Positions 1 through 14,200 of a stretch of DNA of 64,000 nt are shown one piece after another. Numbering within the stretch: the first letter of the stretch is position 1; every line of letters starts with the position of its first letter. The notes beneath the pieces are model-generated. The model searched no databases and was not told the origin of the DNA. It saw nothing but the letters and a program-made list of their open reading frames with translations. Position numbers and translations under genes: made by a program. The stretch spans positions 14,178,714-14,242,713 of the forward strand of contig CAIIXF020000007.1 in the NCBI GenBank assembly GCA_903813345.2, read 5' to 3'. The DNA is from Owenia fusiformis (lineage: Eukaryota; Annelida; Polychaeta; Sabellida; Oweniidae).

Positions 1-123
1 ACTGATAGTTTATATAATGTAACCAAGCCAAGGTAAAAGTTAACTGACTCCATTGTTTTACAATAATCTCCGTAAAGGGAAATCACTTCATGGATATTGT
101 AATAGAAAACAAACTTTAAGTGG

Positions 124-324
124 CCATGGGTGTAGCGCCCGGTACGCTGGGTACGCACAGGCATACCAGATGGTGGCAAATTCGCTCCAAATAGAACCAA
201 ATTTCAAAATTTTCCTGGGGAGAGAACCCCCAGACCCCCCTGTCAATGCTCAATTTTTGATCCACTCAACTCTTGTTCCTGTGGTGGTGGCGTACTTCTT
301 AGAAAAATAGCGCTACACCCATGG
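124..324. repeat. Short inverted-repeat (MITE-like) element
   Basis: A perfect 15-base inverted repeat, CCATGGGTGTAGCGC at 124-138 and its reverse complement at 310-324, encloses about 170 bases with no convincing coding content. Both arms extend imperfectly into GGCC outside. The size and symmetry suggest a non-autonomous DNA element, but no target-site duplication is clear. It lies in the last visible intron of SUGCT. Confidence 0.55.
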
Positions 325-483
325 TGGCCTATTATTATGAAGTTACAAATATTACCACAGACCTACACAAGATATCTAAATCTCAATCACATTTTTTATC
401 AAAGGTCTATTGGTGTATAAGAGACATATGAAAAGAACAATGAAATATTTCAAGATATAGCATTATTTTTACTTCTTTCTTAC

Positions 484-3400
484 CTGGTATTTTGATGTTC
501 CCTACAGTTGAATGTTCCATCTCCTGTATCAGATCACAATGCTGCACCTACAAATAATAAATTGTATAATGACAATATCTCAAGCTGTAATCATCATTTG
601 TAAAATGCATTTTCACTAAGAACATCATTCTTAGATCACAAGTTTAACTACTATTTGGAGTCATAATAATATCATTAAACGTTGTCTGTCTCCTGAAAAG
701 TTTCCTCAATTTTAGAGGGAGGATGTGTTAAATTAATAATAAAAAGACATTAACATCCAAATTTCACAACCTGCCATTTGTTACAGATGCCCACCACCGA
801 AAACCATCCACAAAATGGAGACAATAGCAATATGTCACCACTTCTGGTGGGTGGTGACATATAAAATGTATATTTAAATTTGAATGGCCTAGTCATACTG
901 CAACTGACAGGAATCAAACAAAGATACTTGATATAATATACATTGTATTGTAACAGTGTAATGGCAAATCAGGTGAACTGTTACATTGAAATCTGTGCAT
1001 ATTCCCACACACTATATGCCCTAGATTCAACACTTTTTACTTTAATCAACACAGTATCCTTCCAACAAAAGAACTACTTTTCCATAGATTAGTCAAGCTA
1101 AAGGTTCCACACAGAAATGTGGAGACGAATGCAATATATTTAATTGCTCTTTTTATCTGATAATGGCTTGTATGTTTGTTTATGCATTCACAAGCATATT
1201 CCAAAATATCAAATTATCTTTAGACTAATATCATTCAAGCACATCAAAGGGCTCTACACTTTCATGAAAAGCATACTCTCCAAACATTTCACATATTGGC
1301 TTCTGATCTTGACAGATGATAGATATGAAAAATACATGATTTGAATATCACTCCATATACCAGCAGAAAGTCATCTTGTATTACTACTTAAAATTATTGA
1401 TAAGTAAGTTTACAACTCAGAACATCCTTCAGTATTTCTAGTAAGGTTTCCCCATTAGCAGCAATGTTGAAATAAGGGATGAAAACACTGCTATATCTGG
1501 ACCCAGTAAGTTCAAAAGTCTCCAGCAGGGTAAGGTGTCATAGTAGATATTAGTGTGTTTTCACTAATTTCCTGTTTTTACTACATTCCATAAAACAATC
1601 AGTGAAACTTAAATTGGGTTGAAAACACATTTACCGACAGACTCTTATTCTTAATATCATTTTATTTTGTCCATTGACTGTAACTTTCAGCAACTCAGGA
1701 AATTGGAATAATATTTCCATAATAAGTGCATTTATAAAAAATTGCCTTTAATAACGTGTCATTGACTCTCTTCGGAGTTATACCTGAGATTAAGGATTTA
1801 GTAGGCGATAAGTAGTTAGAGTAAAGTACATACGGCTGGGAGAGAAAAATAAATATGGAAGTTCATTAAAAAGCATGTTTTTATGAGAGGACCAAGTACT
1901 CTAACAAAGTCTGTGGGAATTAAATAGATCTGAATATCAGCAATACTTGTACAGGTTGATGCAGAGAAAACCACTGTGAACCATATTTACACAAGAAAAT
2001 CAAAAGATTCTATCATAATTGAGAAAGTAAGATTCCAAAACTGGAGATTGGGTTTTTAAAAAGTTTTCATCAGGTCATTAATTTATCTGCACAGTATCAT
2101 AATTGTAGATTTGATTTAAAATGTGTGTACAATGCTATTGATATATATTGTATTTACTCACAAACATGATCCTGAAATGTGTGCTCTATTAGCCTGTGGG
2201 TTTAATATCCATTGTACAGCCAGAAAAACATTTTCACTAACTACAAGAATTAATGGTACCAAATTGTTCAAAAATGTGTCAATAACTGAGGGAGTTAAGT
2301 AATTGGCATCCTAAATAAAATAAATCTGAAAATAAAGGTAACTGAATATCTAGGCTAGTATTTAGAGTTCCTCTAAACTTGAATTTTCAATAGATTTATA
2401 TTTTTATGAAACTTTTTTGAGTTTAATAATTATACAACTGAAAATATGTCCAGCAAAAGAAAATGTCTGTCAAATACAAGAAGACATTTTGCTTTTTCAC
2501 TGTAATAAGCACATCAAAGTACTTTTCAAAATATACAATGTACATAAAGAGGAACACATATCCATTTATACAAAAGCCATAATTGCACGATAATCAGAAG
2601 ATTATATGCAGAATCATGTAATGCTGAATAATTAAAGCTTTGAAAAAATAGAAAGAGCATTCAGTTTCAAAGATGCAATGGAAATTCATTTAACATTGAA
2701 CAGGATGAACTAGGAAAACAGCAACTCCCTGAAATATCAAATTTCACTGAACAAAACATGTTTTATCGTATCATTCACCATTTTGAACATTTCATGGTAT
2801 TGTCTCCATTTGGCAAAATCTACATGCATGATGTGACATATTAGAAATCACTTCTTGTGTCAAGGTCCATGTACTCATATGCCAACAACCTTAGCCAAAT
2901 AACTGGTATTTGAGTTATCAGAAATTAAATCATAAGGGGGCTATTTTATATTTCATTTTGAAAATTCTATGTTCTATGCTTGGATGGCATCAGCACAGAA
3001 AATCTGAACCTAATCGGACAACTGGTAGTGTTATCAAAGATTATATTTATCAAAAACTAATTTGAGCAGATGTATTGAATTTATTTTTCAAACTCAGATT
3101 TTATTCCCATTAGACATTTACAGTAATTAGTTTGAAAAATTTGGAGCAAAGGAGTTGGGTAAACTAGCAACAGAGAGTGCCCCAATTGAAGTGTGAAAAA
3201 ACTTTTTTTAAGAAAAGGAGAAAAAAACATCAGAAATGCATAGATTGAAGTCTATATTTTTGGGTAGTATTTTTAAAAAAATTTAGAAAAAATTGTTACG
3301 GTGTCTGGAGACCTTCAAAGAGGGTGGGGGCCAGAAGGAAAAAATTCACATATTTTGCAACCCTCTTGATGAATTCCAATTTACTCAGCTATGAATGAAT

Positions 3401-6400
3401 GTTTTTGATTTATCTGTCCAGTATTATGTTAATATATATTTATTTGATCCATACATACAATTGATTTAAACAATATGTACAGTTTAGAGGTAAGTAAAGC
3501 TTTGAAGAGTCTGGGTGACATTTTTATTCACTGGAGGTAGTAATCCTTTGAGTGTTTTCACATAGAGCATAACAAGTCTCCACTCTAATAAGTGCTTCTT
3601 TAGTTACATAAATGTTATATTGTTGCATACAAAGAATAATTTTGATGGAGACTTATTATGCTCGATGTGAATTTTAGAACTTTATAGAAAATTTTGCCTG
3701 CCATTTTTGTTGATTATTCAAAATGGCCAAATGCTATTCATGCTGCATATGTAGGAAGCAGGTAAATTCTCCTAGAAAACGGAGAAAGGTTACAGAAGAT
3801 TTAGCTTCACAAGTCAAGAATGCCAAAGTTGGACAGATAATATGCAATAATTTTTAATTACCCCTAAATTGTATCTTTGTAAATGATCTCATGATTACAA
3901 CAATATAGGGTAAAAGAAAGAATACTGACTATTGCAACTAATAATAGAATTGATATTGAGGTAATATAAGCTTGATTTGGGAGGAGATTGTTGTGATATT
4001 AGGTTGATATCAGAACTTATATTTTTTGATATTGCTTATGTAATGGCAATATATTGGTAATTGGGCAGATATAAAGTTAATATTGGATTGATATTTGTCA
4101 GAAATTGCTATCGAATTGGGCTTATATTTGGGTGATATTGCTATAATATTGGGCTCATATTTGGGTGATATTGGATTGATATTGGGGTGATATTGCTATC
4201 ATATTGGGCCAATATTTGCTTGATATTTGGGTGATATTGCTATCACATTGGGCCAATATTTGGGTGATATTGGATTGATATTGGATTGATATTGGGGTGA
4301 TATCGCTATCATATTGGGTCCATTATTTGGCTCATATTTGGCTGATATTGGATTTACAGTGGGATATTATTACAATCAGAATAATTGGGTGATATTTGGT
4401 AAATAAGAGGGTTGATATTGGACTGTTACTTAAATAATATGAGGCCAATACTTGGATTATTTTGGATTGATATAGAGTGACATTTGATTGACAATTGGTT
4501 GATGTTGCTATGATATTAATAATATAAATATCTCATTATTGGCAAATTGCCAATTTACTATATATTGTAATTCCAACCTCTATGAGACTAAATTCCTACA
4601 GATATTTGTGATATTTTAACCAAAAAGGTATATTTTGGTAGAAAATAATGAATTTTTTAATTTGACCTTGACCTGGGGAATATGACCTTGACCTAAATTT
4701 TCATACATTTTTGAAACACATATATCACATAGATTAATAAAATAAAGAGAAAACTTGAAAATCAGGTGGGGCTTAAAATGGCCTTGTTTACCCAACTCCT
4801 TTGCTAACTAATATATTTTCCATGAGGAATTGCGACCATTTTCAATTTAGTGGCCTACTTGAAATTTCTTTTTTTAATAGAGTTCCCATGCCCGTTTAGG
4901 CATAAGCCTATAAAATCTGAAGTTCTAAACCCGATCCATCACAAAATATTTTATCGCCTAGTTATTTTCACACTCAAAAATTTATGTGTAAACAATGGTA
5001 CACAACCAAGATTTCATCAAAGGTTTGGTTGAAGAGCACAAGGACATGACTGCTCAAAATTTATGGGAACTCATAAAATTCAAAATCAAAACAGAGTCCA
5101 TTAGGTACTCAAAGCAAAAAAACGCTGGAAAACACCTAGATATCACCAACAAAATAAGACGGCTACAAGAAATAGAGGCAAACCTAAGAGATAACTACAT
5201 CCATGAAACACAGCTACGAGAAGAAGAACAACAACTCCAAAGAGAGATAGAAGAGATGAATGATGAAAAAGCAAAGGGCGCAATACTTCGAGCAAAAATA
5301 AGATGGGCGGAAGAAGGTGAAAAACAATCTAGTTACTTCCTGAAGTTAGAAAAAAGAAATTTTGCAAAAAAGAACATCACACAACTGAATACAGACGATG
5401 GCAGGGAACTAAATGATCCTGAAGAAATAAGGAAAGAAAGTGCAAGGTTCTATGAAGAACTGTACAGAAGCAGGCTCCCAAACATTAGGCAGCACTCAGA
5501 AACATTCTTCCCTGCTATAAAATCAATCACCAGTCTCACAGAAGAGGAAAAACAGAGCTGCGAGGGCTATATTACCTTAGAAGAAATAACAACACAGATT
5601 AAGTCCCTGAAGACCGGGAAGTCACCAGGCAGCGACGGCTTAACAAGCGAATTTTATAGATGTTTCCAAGAACCAGTTGTGCCAATACTGGTAAAAAGCT
5701 ACAAGGAAGCATTGGATAAAGAAGAATTATCAACCGAACAAAAAAGAAGCATTATAACCCAACTACCTAAAAAAGACCGTGACATTTTACGCCTATTAAA
5801 TTGGCGACCAATATCATTGCTAAACACAGACTACAAAATAATTACAGGATGTCTAGCAGAAAGAATGAAAGCCCATTTAACAAAAATAATTAACGAAGAC
5901 CAAACAGGTTTTATTAAAGGGAGAAATATATCAGAGAATATTAGACTCATAATAGACTGTATGGAACACCTTAAATCAAACAATGAATCTGGCATAATGC
6001 TTTTCATCGACTTTGAAAAAGCTTTTGACACAGTGGAATGGAAATTTATTGATCGGACGCTAGATTACTTCAATTTTGGACCAGACTTTAGAAAATGGAT
6101 CAAAACCATATACAACGATGCAAAAAGCTCAGTAATAAATAACGGGTATACATCACGCTACTTTAACCTGAACAGAGGAGTACGACAGGGATGCCCCCTA
6201 AGTCCGTATTTATTTATTCTATGTGCCGAAATATTGAGTGAATCAATCAGAAGAGATGAAGAAATTGAAGGCATACAAATACCAGATGGAGAAGTAAAGA
6301 TTTCACAATACGCCGATGATACCTCAGTCTTTGTAAGAAATATTGCATCTGCGAAAAAAGTAATTAAAAAGTTCAGAAATTTTGGAGAAATCTCAGGACT

Positions 6401-8219
6401 GAACATCAATCTCCACAAAACAGAAGAAGCCGTGATAGGCAGAGAAAATGCACTATTACAGCAACAAGTAAGAGATGAAAGCATGGCATCGGGGCTAAAA
6501 TACCAAGATAAAGATATAAAAGTCCTTGGTATAACCATTCCTTTAGATGGAAGAGACATAAACAGTTTAAATTTCCCAGAGAAAAGAAACAAAATTCAAG
6601 GTCTTATTAGAGCATGGAAAAGTAGAAACATCACACCTCTAGGAAAAATAATAATGATAAAATCACTCCTCGTATCTCAGCTGACATATCTATGTTCAGT
6701 GCTCACACCAACAGATGACTTTATCAAAGAAATAGAAAACATGTTTTTCAACTTTATATGGGATGAGAAGCCAGACAAAATTGGAAGAAAGATAATGATG
6801 AACGAACAAGAGAGAGGTGGCCTAAACATGCTCCACTTACAATCATACATAAAAAACCTAAGCATCAAATGGATAAAGAAATATATAGACCCTACATATA
6901 GTGGCAAATGGAAGAAGATATGGAACTACTACCTGAAGAACCTGACGCAGGGAGAAGTATGGGCATTGAACCTTTCAAAAAATAGTGACAAAATAAATGT
7001 TTTAGACTTAAGGTACCTGAAGACAGTCTACAAAAATTGGTGCAGTCTGAAATATCAAACAATTCCGGATACGAGAAACCCAGAGCAACAATCATTATGG
7101 CACAATGAACAGATAAAAATCAATGGAGAAATCATGAAAAACGAAGTATGGATACAAAAAGGTATTGAATTTATAAAAGACATCCAGGACGAAAATAGAT
7201 TCCTCACAGCAGCAGAATTAGGCCATAAATATGATATTGTTATGAACCAAAGGAATACTTTGAAATATAACAGTATAATTACAGCCATCCCCCAAAATTG
7301 GAAAAGAAAATTAAGACACCCGAGAGAAAATGAAGAAGAAACCGAGAATCCGAATGTCACAATTAACACAGAATGGTTAAAAAAGACAAACAATAAAGAA
7401 GTTTACAAGATTTTACTAAAAAAGAACAATGCTGTGAAACTGCCAAAGAAGATGGAAGATAAGTGGCAAAACAAACTGCAACTACAAAATCCTTTGATGT
7501 GGGCCAAAATCCACAAAAATAGAAAAAATATTCTCAGGACAAAAGAGAAATATTTCCAAATAAAAATATTCTTCCGGATACTATATTATAACAAACAACT
7601 AAAACAAATGAACATAGACGGCTATAACACTGATATATGCAGTCTATGCCGTAGTGACATAGATACTTTAGAACATGGAATATACCATTGTGAGGCCGTA
7701 CAAGACTTCCTAATAACATCTTTCAACCAACTTGACGAAGATGTACCCACAATTGAGACATTCCTTTTCGGAGATGGAAAAACAGAAAACGAACATCTAT
7801 TCCTGAAACAAAAGATATTCCTAAACACATGTAAAAGGAAAATAAGGAGACCTAATATGATAGGCTGGCAAAACTTCCTAAAAACAGAGAAAAAAATAGA
7901 AGAAAGAATCAGCCAAAGAAGAAAAAAACCTGAACTTATGGAACAGCAATGGTTGAAACTCAAACATTTCATAACGTAGTAAAATACACACTGGGAACAT
8001 AAAAACCCCCTCACCAAGCTCAAACCATCGAGCAGAAAATCACAAAAAATCCCCCTCTTGCTTTTTCCCTTGCCCCCCCCCCCTTCCCTTCCTCTTGTTA
8101 TCAAAACTACTATGCTAAATAAGGCTAATATTATATATAAATACGATATTATAGCATATGCAACTACTGTATGTTTTCTTTCTACAATATTGTATTTGTA
8201 CAACTTTTAATACAGAATA

Positions 8220-8258
<39 letters not shown>

Positions 8259-11200
8259 TTTCATCTGGCACATTTTGGTTGTGAGAATTTTTAATTTACC
8301 TGAGGGTCATTGAACACTTGCTCTATGTTGTTTATGGGGCCATATGGAAAGCCACAGCCATCAAAAACATCCATCCATTCAGACAAGCTCTTCTCAGAAA
8401 ACCTACAACGATACAAGGTTTTCATTAAAAGCCGATTCAATGAGGTCTAAGAATATTTCAATTCTTTCTATATAGGATGGAGCTCATATAGTTGGCATTT
8501 GTTTGCATGCACATATTGCTTCATCAAAAATTCAAATACATACACACTATATTAACCATAACCTTTCTAGTCTTCCACATTTGAAGATTCAACATTATTA
8601 GGTTTTAGTGTTGTTGATGGAATAAAGGGATTTTCATATGATAATATACAGGGTGGGCCAAAAAAATTTGCAACTTTTTTAAAAGGCTAGAAAAGTATCA
8701 AAACATAAGGGCATTGCCATAAAAAATTATTTACAGAAACTTAAGGATAGGCATATTTTACCATTTAAATACTAAAGCTAAACTGGACTTCAATTTTTTT
8801 TATCAGATCTTTGAATATCAATGGTCTATTATTCATGTGTCCGAGATTTACCATTTTTCCTAGAAAATGTTTCATTTATGTGATCAACAATAACACATTC
8901 ATTATGTTCACTAAATCTGTTACAATCTTGGATAACTGTTCAACCAATGTCTAGTACAGTTAATATCATTATCTAGTCACTATGATATTATGTATCTATT
9001 GATTATTTATTATTAAACAAATTTTATGCATCCACCTTTCACCTTCTCTACAGCGCGCAGGGAGACATGGGCGGAACTGGTCAATGGCACGATCCAGCGA
9101 TTCTTGTGGTAGTTCTCCCCACTTCTCCTGCAGAACTTCTTTTAGTTTAACAATAGTTTGTGGGGGATTACCATTAACTGCAATAAGCTGCTCCAGGTGC
9201 CCCCAATGGTGATAGTCACAGGAGTTGGCATCTGGAGTATTTGGCAGCCATTCATCAGGACTAATGAATCAAGGCTTATTCTCCTCCAGATATTCCAAAG
9301 TGGCTTTTGCCCGATTGCTGGGAGCGATAGGGAATGTGAAAGGGGGGATGCATAGAACATTTGTTTAATAGATAGTTAATAAATATAATATAACATAATA
9401 CCATAGTGACTATATACTGATATAAACTAGACATCGAGGTAGACATTGTTTAAACAGTTATCCAAGATTGTAGCAGATTTAGTGAACATTATGAATGTGT
9501 TATTGTTGAACACATAAAATCATAGAAAGTTGACATTTTCTAGGAAAAATGGTAAATCTCGGACACATGAACAATTGACCATTGATATTCAAAGATCTGA
9601 CAAAAAAATGTGAAGCCAGTTTTAGCTTTAGCATTTGACTGGTAAAATATGCCTATCCTTAAGTTTCTGTAAATCATTTTTTATGGCAATACCCTTATGT
9701 TTTGATACTTTTCTAGCCTTTTAAAAAAGTTGCAAAATTTTTTGGCCCACCCTGTACACACATACAATTAATCCACCAATAACATATGCCATCTTTTGAC
9801 AGTAATCAACCCCATTAAGATAAATAAAGCATTAACTTCACTTTGAATAAAATACAATGAATCCTGGTTTCCATCTATGTTCAATAAAATACAAAACAAA
9901 TACAAAACCCAATAAGGTAATTGCTGTATATTCTACAAGTATCACAATATTGTTTCATTCATAGTTCAAATCGATACACAAACCAATAAGCTATTCACTC
10001 AGGCTTGTTAAGTGTACTCTTAGTACTTGAGGATTGAAATAAATGTACAATACATTACATTTATTTTTCTATAACTCTTTTTGTACTATTCAGTGGTTTC
10101 AGTAACTTTGTGTACAAGAGGCAGATGAAAAATACAAGAGGCGGCATTCAAAATAACCAATTTTACGCTCCCAACAACGCAAATTCTTGTTATTTTAGAG
10201 TCCATGGACTGAAACAAAGTTGTCCAAGGTTTGTCAAAGTCATTTCCACGTGTGATGTGGCAAGACATGGGCTCCACAAAATAACACCTGGAACTGTGGA
10301 ATGCAACTTATATAGAATGTCATTTACCTTTTATAAGATAACTTACCCTTACACAGGTTGCATTTCACAAATCCAAATGCACCTGTTGAATTGAGCACTT
10401 TTGATATAAATCAAAATCTAGAATTCTCATTATTAAAATGAGAGTGATGTATTAATAGATGATTCACTTGTGATTATGTGTATATCAGATTCATTTTAGT
10501 TTTTTTACCACCTCCAGAGGGTACAGGGTGTTCCAAAAGTAACAGGACTGGTGCTGGTATTTTGTTAAATATACACCAATTGTCTTCAAAATTTTACATA
10601 ATGTTCCTTCATGTTTTGTAACTAGAATTGCCGAATTACATAATTTTTGTCGAAACTGATTTAGAAATCGGCCGATGACTACTCATCGGCCGGCGCATAT
10701 GTGGCCTAGGCATTGGAGAGAGACCAAGGTGGGAGATATCCCCCTCCCCTCTACATCAAACTTGTTCTCACTACGTTTTCAAAAATTGCCTGAAAGGCCT
10801 CCTCACACATTATTAAGGAAAACATATAGATATGTAGAACTACACATTTTGCGCATTTAACCATTTGATAACATATTGTGGATCTTATCTTAATTTGTTA
10901 ATGTGAATTCGCACCTCCATTTGCATGGAAGACTTGTATGTGTTGCTACTTGCATGTAGCTACAAGTATTTAATTTCAATAGATGATAAACTTCTCAATA
11001 TAAGAAATTACCCTCATAAGACATTGTTGCAAGGTGTGTTGCAATGAATGTGACATCCCACATTCTCAGGCCCGCATTATGTATTCTCGAAGAAAGCCAT
11101 CATGATAAACCATGACATCTCATTTCTTCTCAGCCCTGAGATGATTCAGGTGAAACAGAAAGATGCTATGAGTATCAGAATGGAAGAAAGCATATATTTG

Positions 11201-14200
11201 CATTGATGGTGTATAGATAGTTATTTTATATAGTGTTTTTAGTTGTACGTGGAAACCTATTCTAACCAGGAAGGATCCTAAGTTGCAATTTTCGTTATTG
11301 TGTTTCATTGTAAAGACGCACCTGTGAAAGTGTGTCGCTGGTACAAAGGCGTAGTTCTAAATACATTTAAGATTTTTAAGCTTGTATGTGAACGTGTAGA
11401 ATTATGGACCTGATGGATTTTTTCTCCCTTTATTTGTACTGTTAATACTTGGCCTGTTGAGTATATAAAGGTATACATGTATACAAGTGGAGGTTCAAAC
11501 CTCCCCCCATCCACACATACACTTTTTATCATGCTTAAGTAACTTCGCATTGTAATTACAAGGGTGTTATAAACGAGACACCAGGATGATAAGGTAGGGG
11601 TACAATACAGGGCCCAAATCTTGAGAGAGTCGAAGGCATGCGAGGCAAATCCTGGAAACTCGGGTTCGGGAAAGCGGGGTTCACTGTTTGGTTCCGTTGA
11701 CACCTGTGCGAAACTACATTCATAATTTATCCGACAGTCGCTTTGATAATGTTTCTTTATCTCGTCTGCGACTCGATAAAGAAGAATTATGAAAGCTCAT
11801 CAAGAATGGACGATCTTGCACAGGTACTCATATAAGAACCTCTATATCTTTTTAACACCAATATAAAGATTGAACAACGGACAAACTATGTTAAAAATAA
11901 AATGTTATATCTAATGTGCCAATTCGATGATTTAGCATATCGAAAATATTTTCAACCTAAGTGACCACATCGTGACATCACTCAGGGGCAACATTTTTCA
12001 ATGTCAATCTTTTTTAAATATGCTAAACTTAAAAAATAAGTGAGGATGATTGCTATGCATCGGTGTGAATTATCGCTTTAAAGGATAAGTGTGACATCTT
12101 AAAGTTAGTTTTAAATAAATTCACGATATTTTGAACAAAAAGTCCTTCAAAAACATTTTTGAAATTAATAAAAAGTTTCACATTTCACACTTTGATAACA
12201 TTGGATAAGACAACAATATAAGCCAAAGTGGTTTGAGATTGTTACTCAAAAAGTAAAATGGTCCCAATTGTACAAAAAGCAGCAGCATTAGAAATTCAAG
12301 ATGAAAATGAATCTGATACTCATGTGAGGTGCTTATGTGTTGAATACTAGATGCTAGTGCCTAGTTGCCTATGTGCTTATACAGAGACTGAATGAGTGGC
12401 GTTCATGCTTTTGATATCAAGTGGCGTTCTTAGTGTGACCTAGGGGACATATATCTGAGACAATGCCGTTATTCAGCAATGTGTATTATTCAGCAAAGTG
12501 GGGCAACGTCGTTATTCAGCAATGTGTATTATTCAGCGAAGTGGGACTCTCACAGTACATGCAGTGACAACATGCCATCAACATAGTGTGGTGATGTTAT
12601 AGTGGCACTCAGTATTTTATATGACACAGGTATTTTGATAGAGTAAAATATGTACAATTAAGATATTAAACCTTAAATAGAGACTCTTGAGTTGTAAACG
12701 TATCAAGATAATGATCATATACGAGTATATCTTATATTTGTCTTAATTATTAAATATATTGCTAAACCCAAAGCTTTATGTAACTACATTAATCGACTTT
12801 ATAGAATGTTACATTGGTGACTGGTTGGACAGATTTGTATCAATCATACATGTAACTGCATGTCCAGTGGAAAATAACCAACTCTGATTATACCAAAGGT
12901 TGGAGTATCATGCACATGATAGTGGTCAGATAGTGATCTAAAACGAGTAAAAAATTGGACGGTGTTTACTACTATAATGAGATCAAGTGATCTTTACGAT
13001 TATAGTGAGTTCCTTTGCAGTTCGAAACTGAGGTACAAATCATAGACAAGGAAGTGCAAAACAAGATCGCTGAATAAAATAAAGGATGGTCTATAGAAGA
13101 CTTTTAATTTTCCCCCAAAACTTAGACAATATTTGACTTCTAACAAGTGACAGATTATCGAAAACAGACGGCGATTTCAGACACTCACCCCCTGCTATTG
13201 AAAGCCCTGCTATTGTATTAACTTAGCATATTGTAGGTGTATTGTGCTATTAATACAATTAATTTGCTATGAGTGTGTCAGATGTGTAAAATTTCATAGT
13301 TTACAAAAATCTTAGTATACCTTTCTTGTATGCAGCTGAGTAAAATCTTCCTGTTCTCAACTCTGTCTTCATTGTCCTTGTATCTGGGGTCCTCAAGGAA
13401 ATGTTCTGTGTCCATTCTCTTAAATCAAACAGGTCAGTATATTTATACTTCAACAATAAATACAGCAAAGTGCAGTACAGTGCAGCACTTAAACAGCATG
13501 GAAACACACAGTAAGCACAGCAAATAGAAATGTGTGTATAATTAAAGAAGTCTTCAAAATAACACCAACTGTTATAAGCAAATGGTAACATTTGTTTTCC
13601 ATTGTGGAATGCCAATGGACAAATTCCAGTCACAAAAACAGTGTTTAATGATATGTCACCACTTCTCGGTATTGGCTTAGTAAACTGTTAAGGTAAGGCA
13701 TGAATCAATGAACATTGTAGAGCACTGGATTTCTCACCTGGCAAAGTTCTGCAAACATAGCATTATTCCCTGCTCCTACTGTAATGTACTTATCATCTGA
13801 GGTCTTGAAAGCCTGAAACATACAGTCAATATGGTACAACGAAAATGGGACTTCTGCGCATGTTAAATTTTTTTGTCAAAACTCAACTTTTGTTCAAGTT
13901 GATACGATTGTCTTTCGAACTAGAGACTTACCTCATTCGAAAGATCATAAAAGACTTTATCTATACTGAAAATCTTAGGTCCCAGCATAGTAGAATAAGC
14001 CGTCAGTCCGCATTTGATTTTTTGAAGTGAGTTTCGTAGATCGTCAGATTTTTCCGACTGATATCGGGTTATCTCAAATTGGTTCGTTTATAAATACGAA
14101 TTTCTTACCCTTGTAAGGCGCATGCGCAAAATTGATTTATAAACGTTATTGGTTGATGGTTTTCTCTTGAGCATGCGTGAAGTCTGATAAACACTAATGA

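Larger units (their letters stand above)
8403..13320. other. SUGCT large intron
   Basis: Phase and protein continuity place no further exon between 13321 and 8402. Apart from the mariner element, the truncated mariner-like end at 10524 and a short tandem duplication at 12468, I see only unique AT-rich sequence. Open frames such as 11305-11703 show no recognisable domain. Confidence 0.7.

Noticed and set aside
6158-6592. Antisense open frames across the LINE
   Set aside because: They are mirror frames of the A-rich reverse transcriptase gene with no features of their own.
10110-10394. 94-codon open frame
   Set aside because: Low-complexity intronic sequence, no family resemblance.
11305-11703. 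132-codon minus-strand open frame in a SUGCT intron
   Set aside because: No recognisable domain, intronic position, no splice or promoter support.
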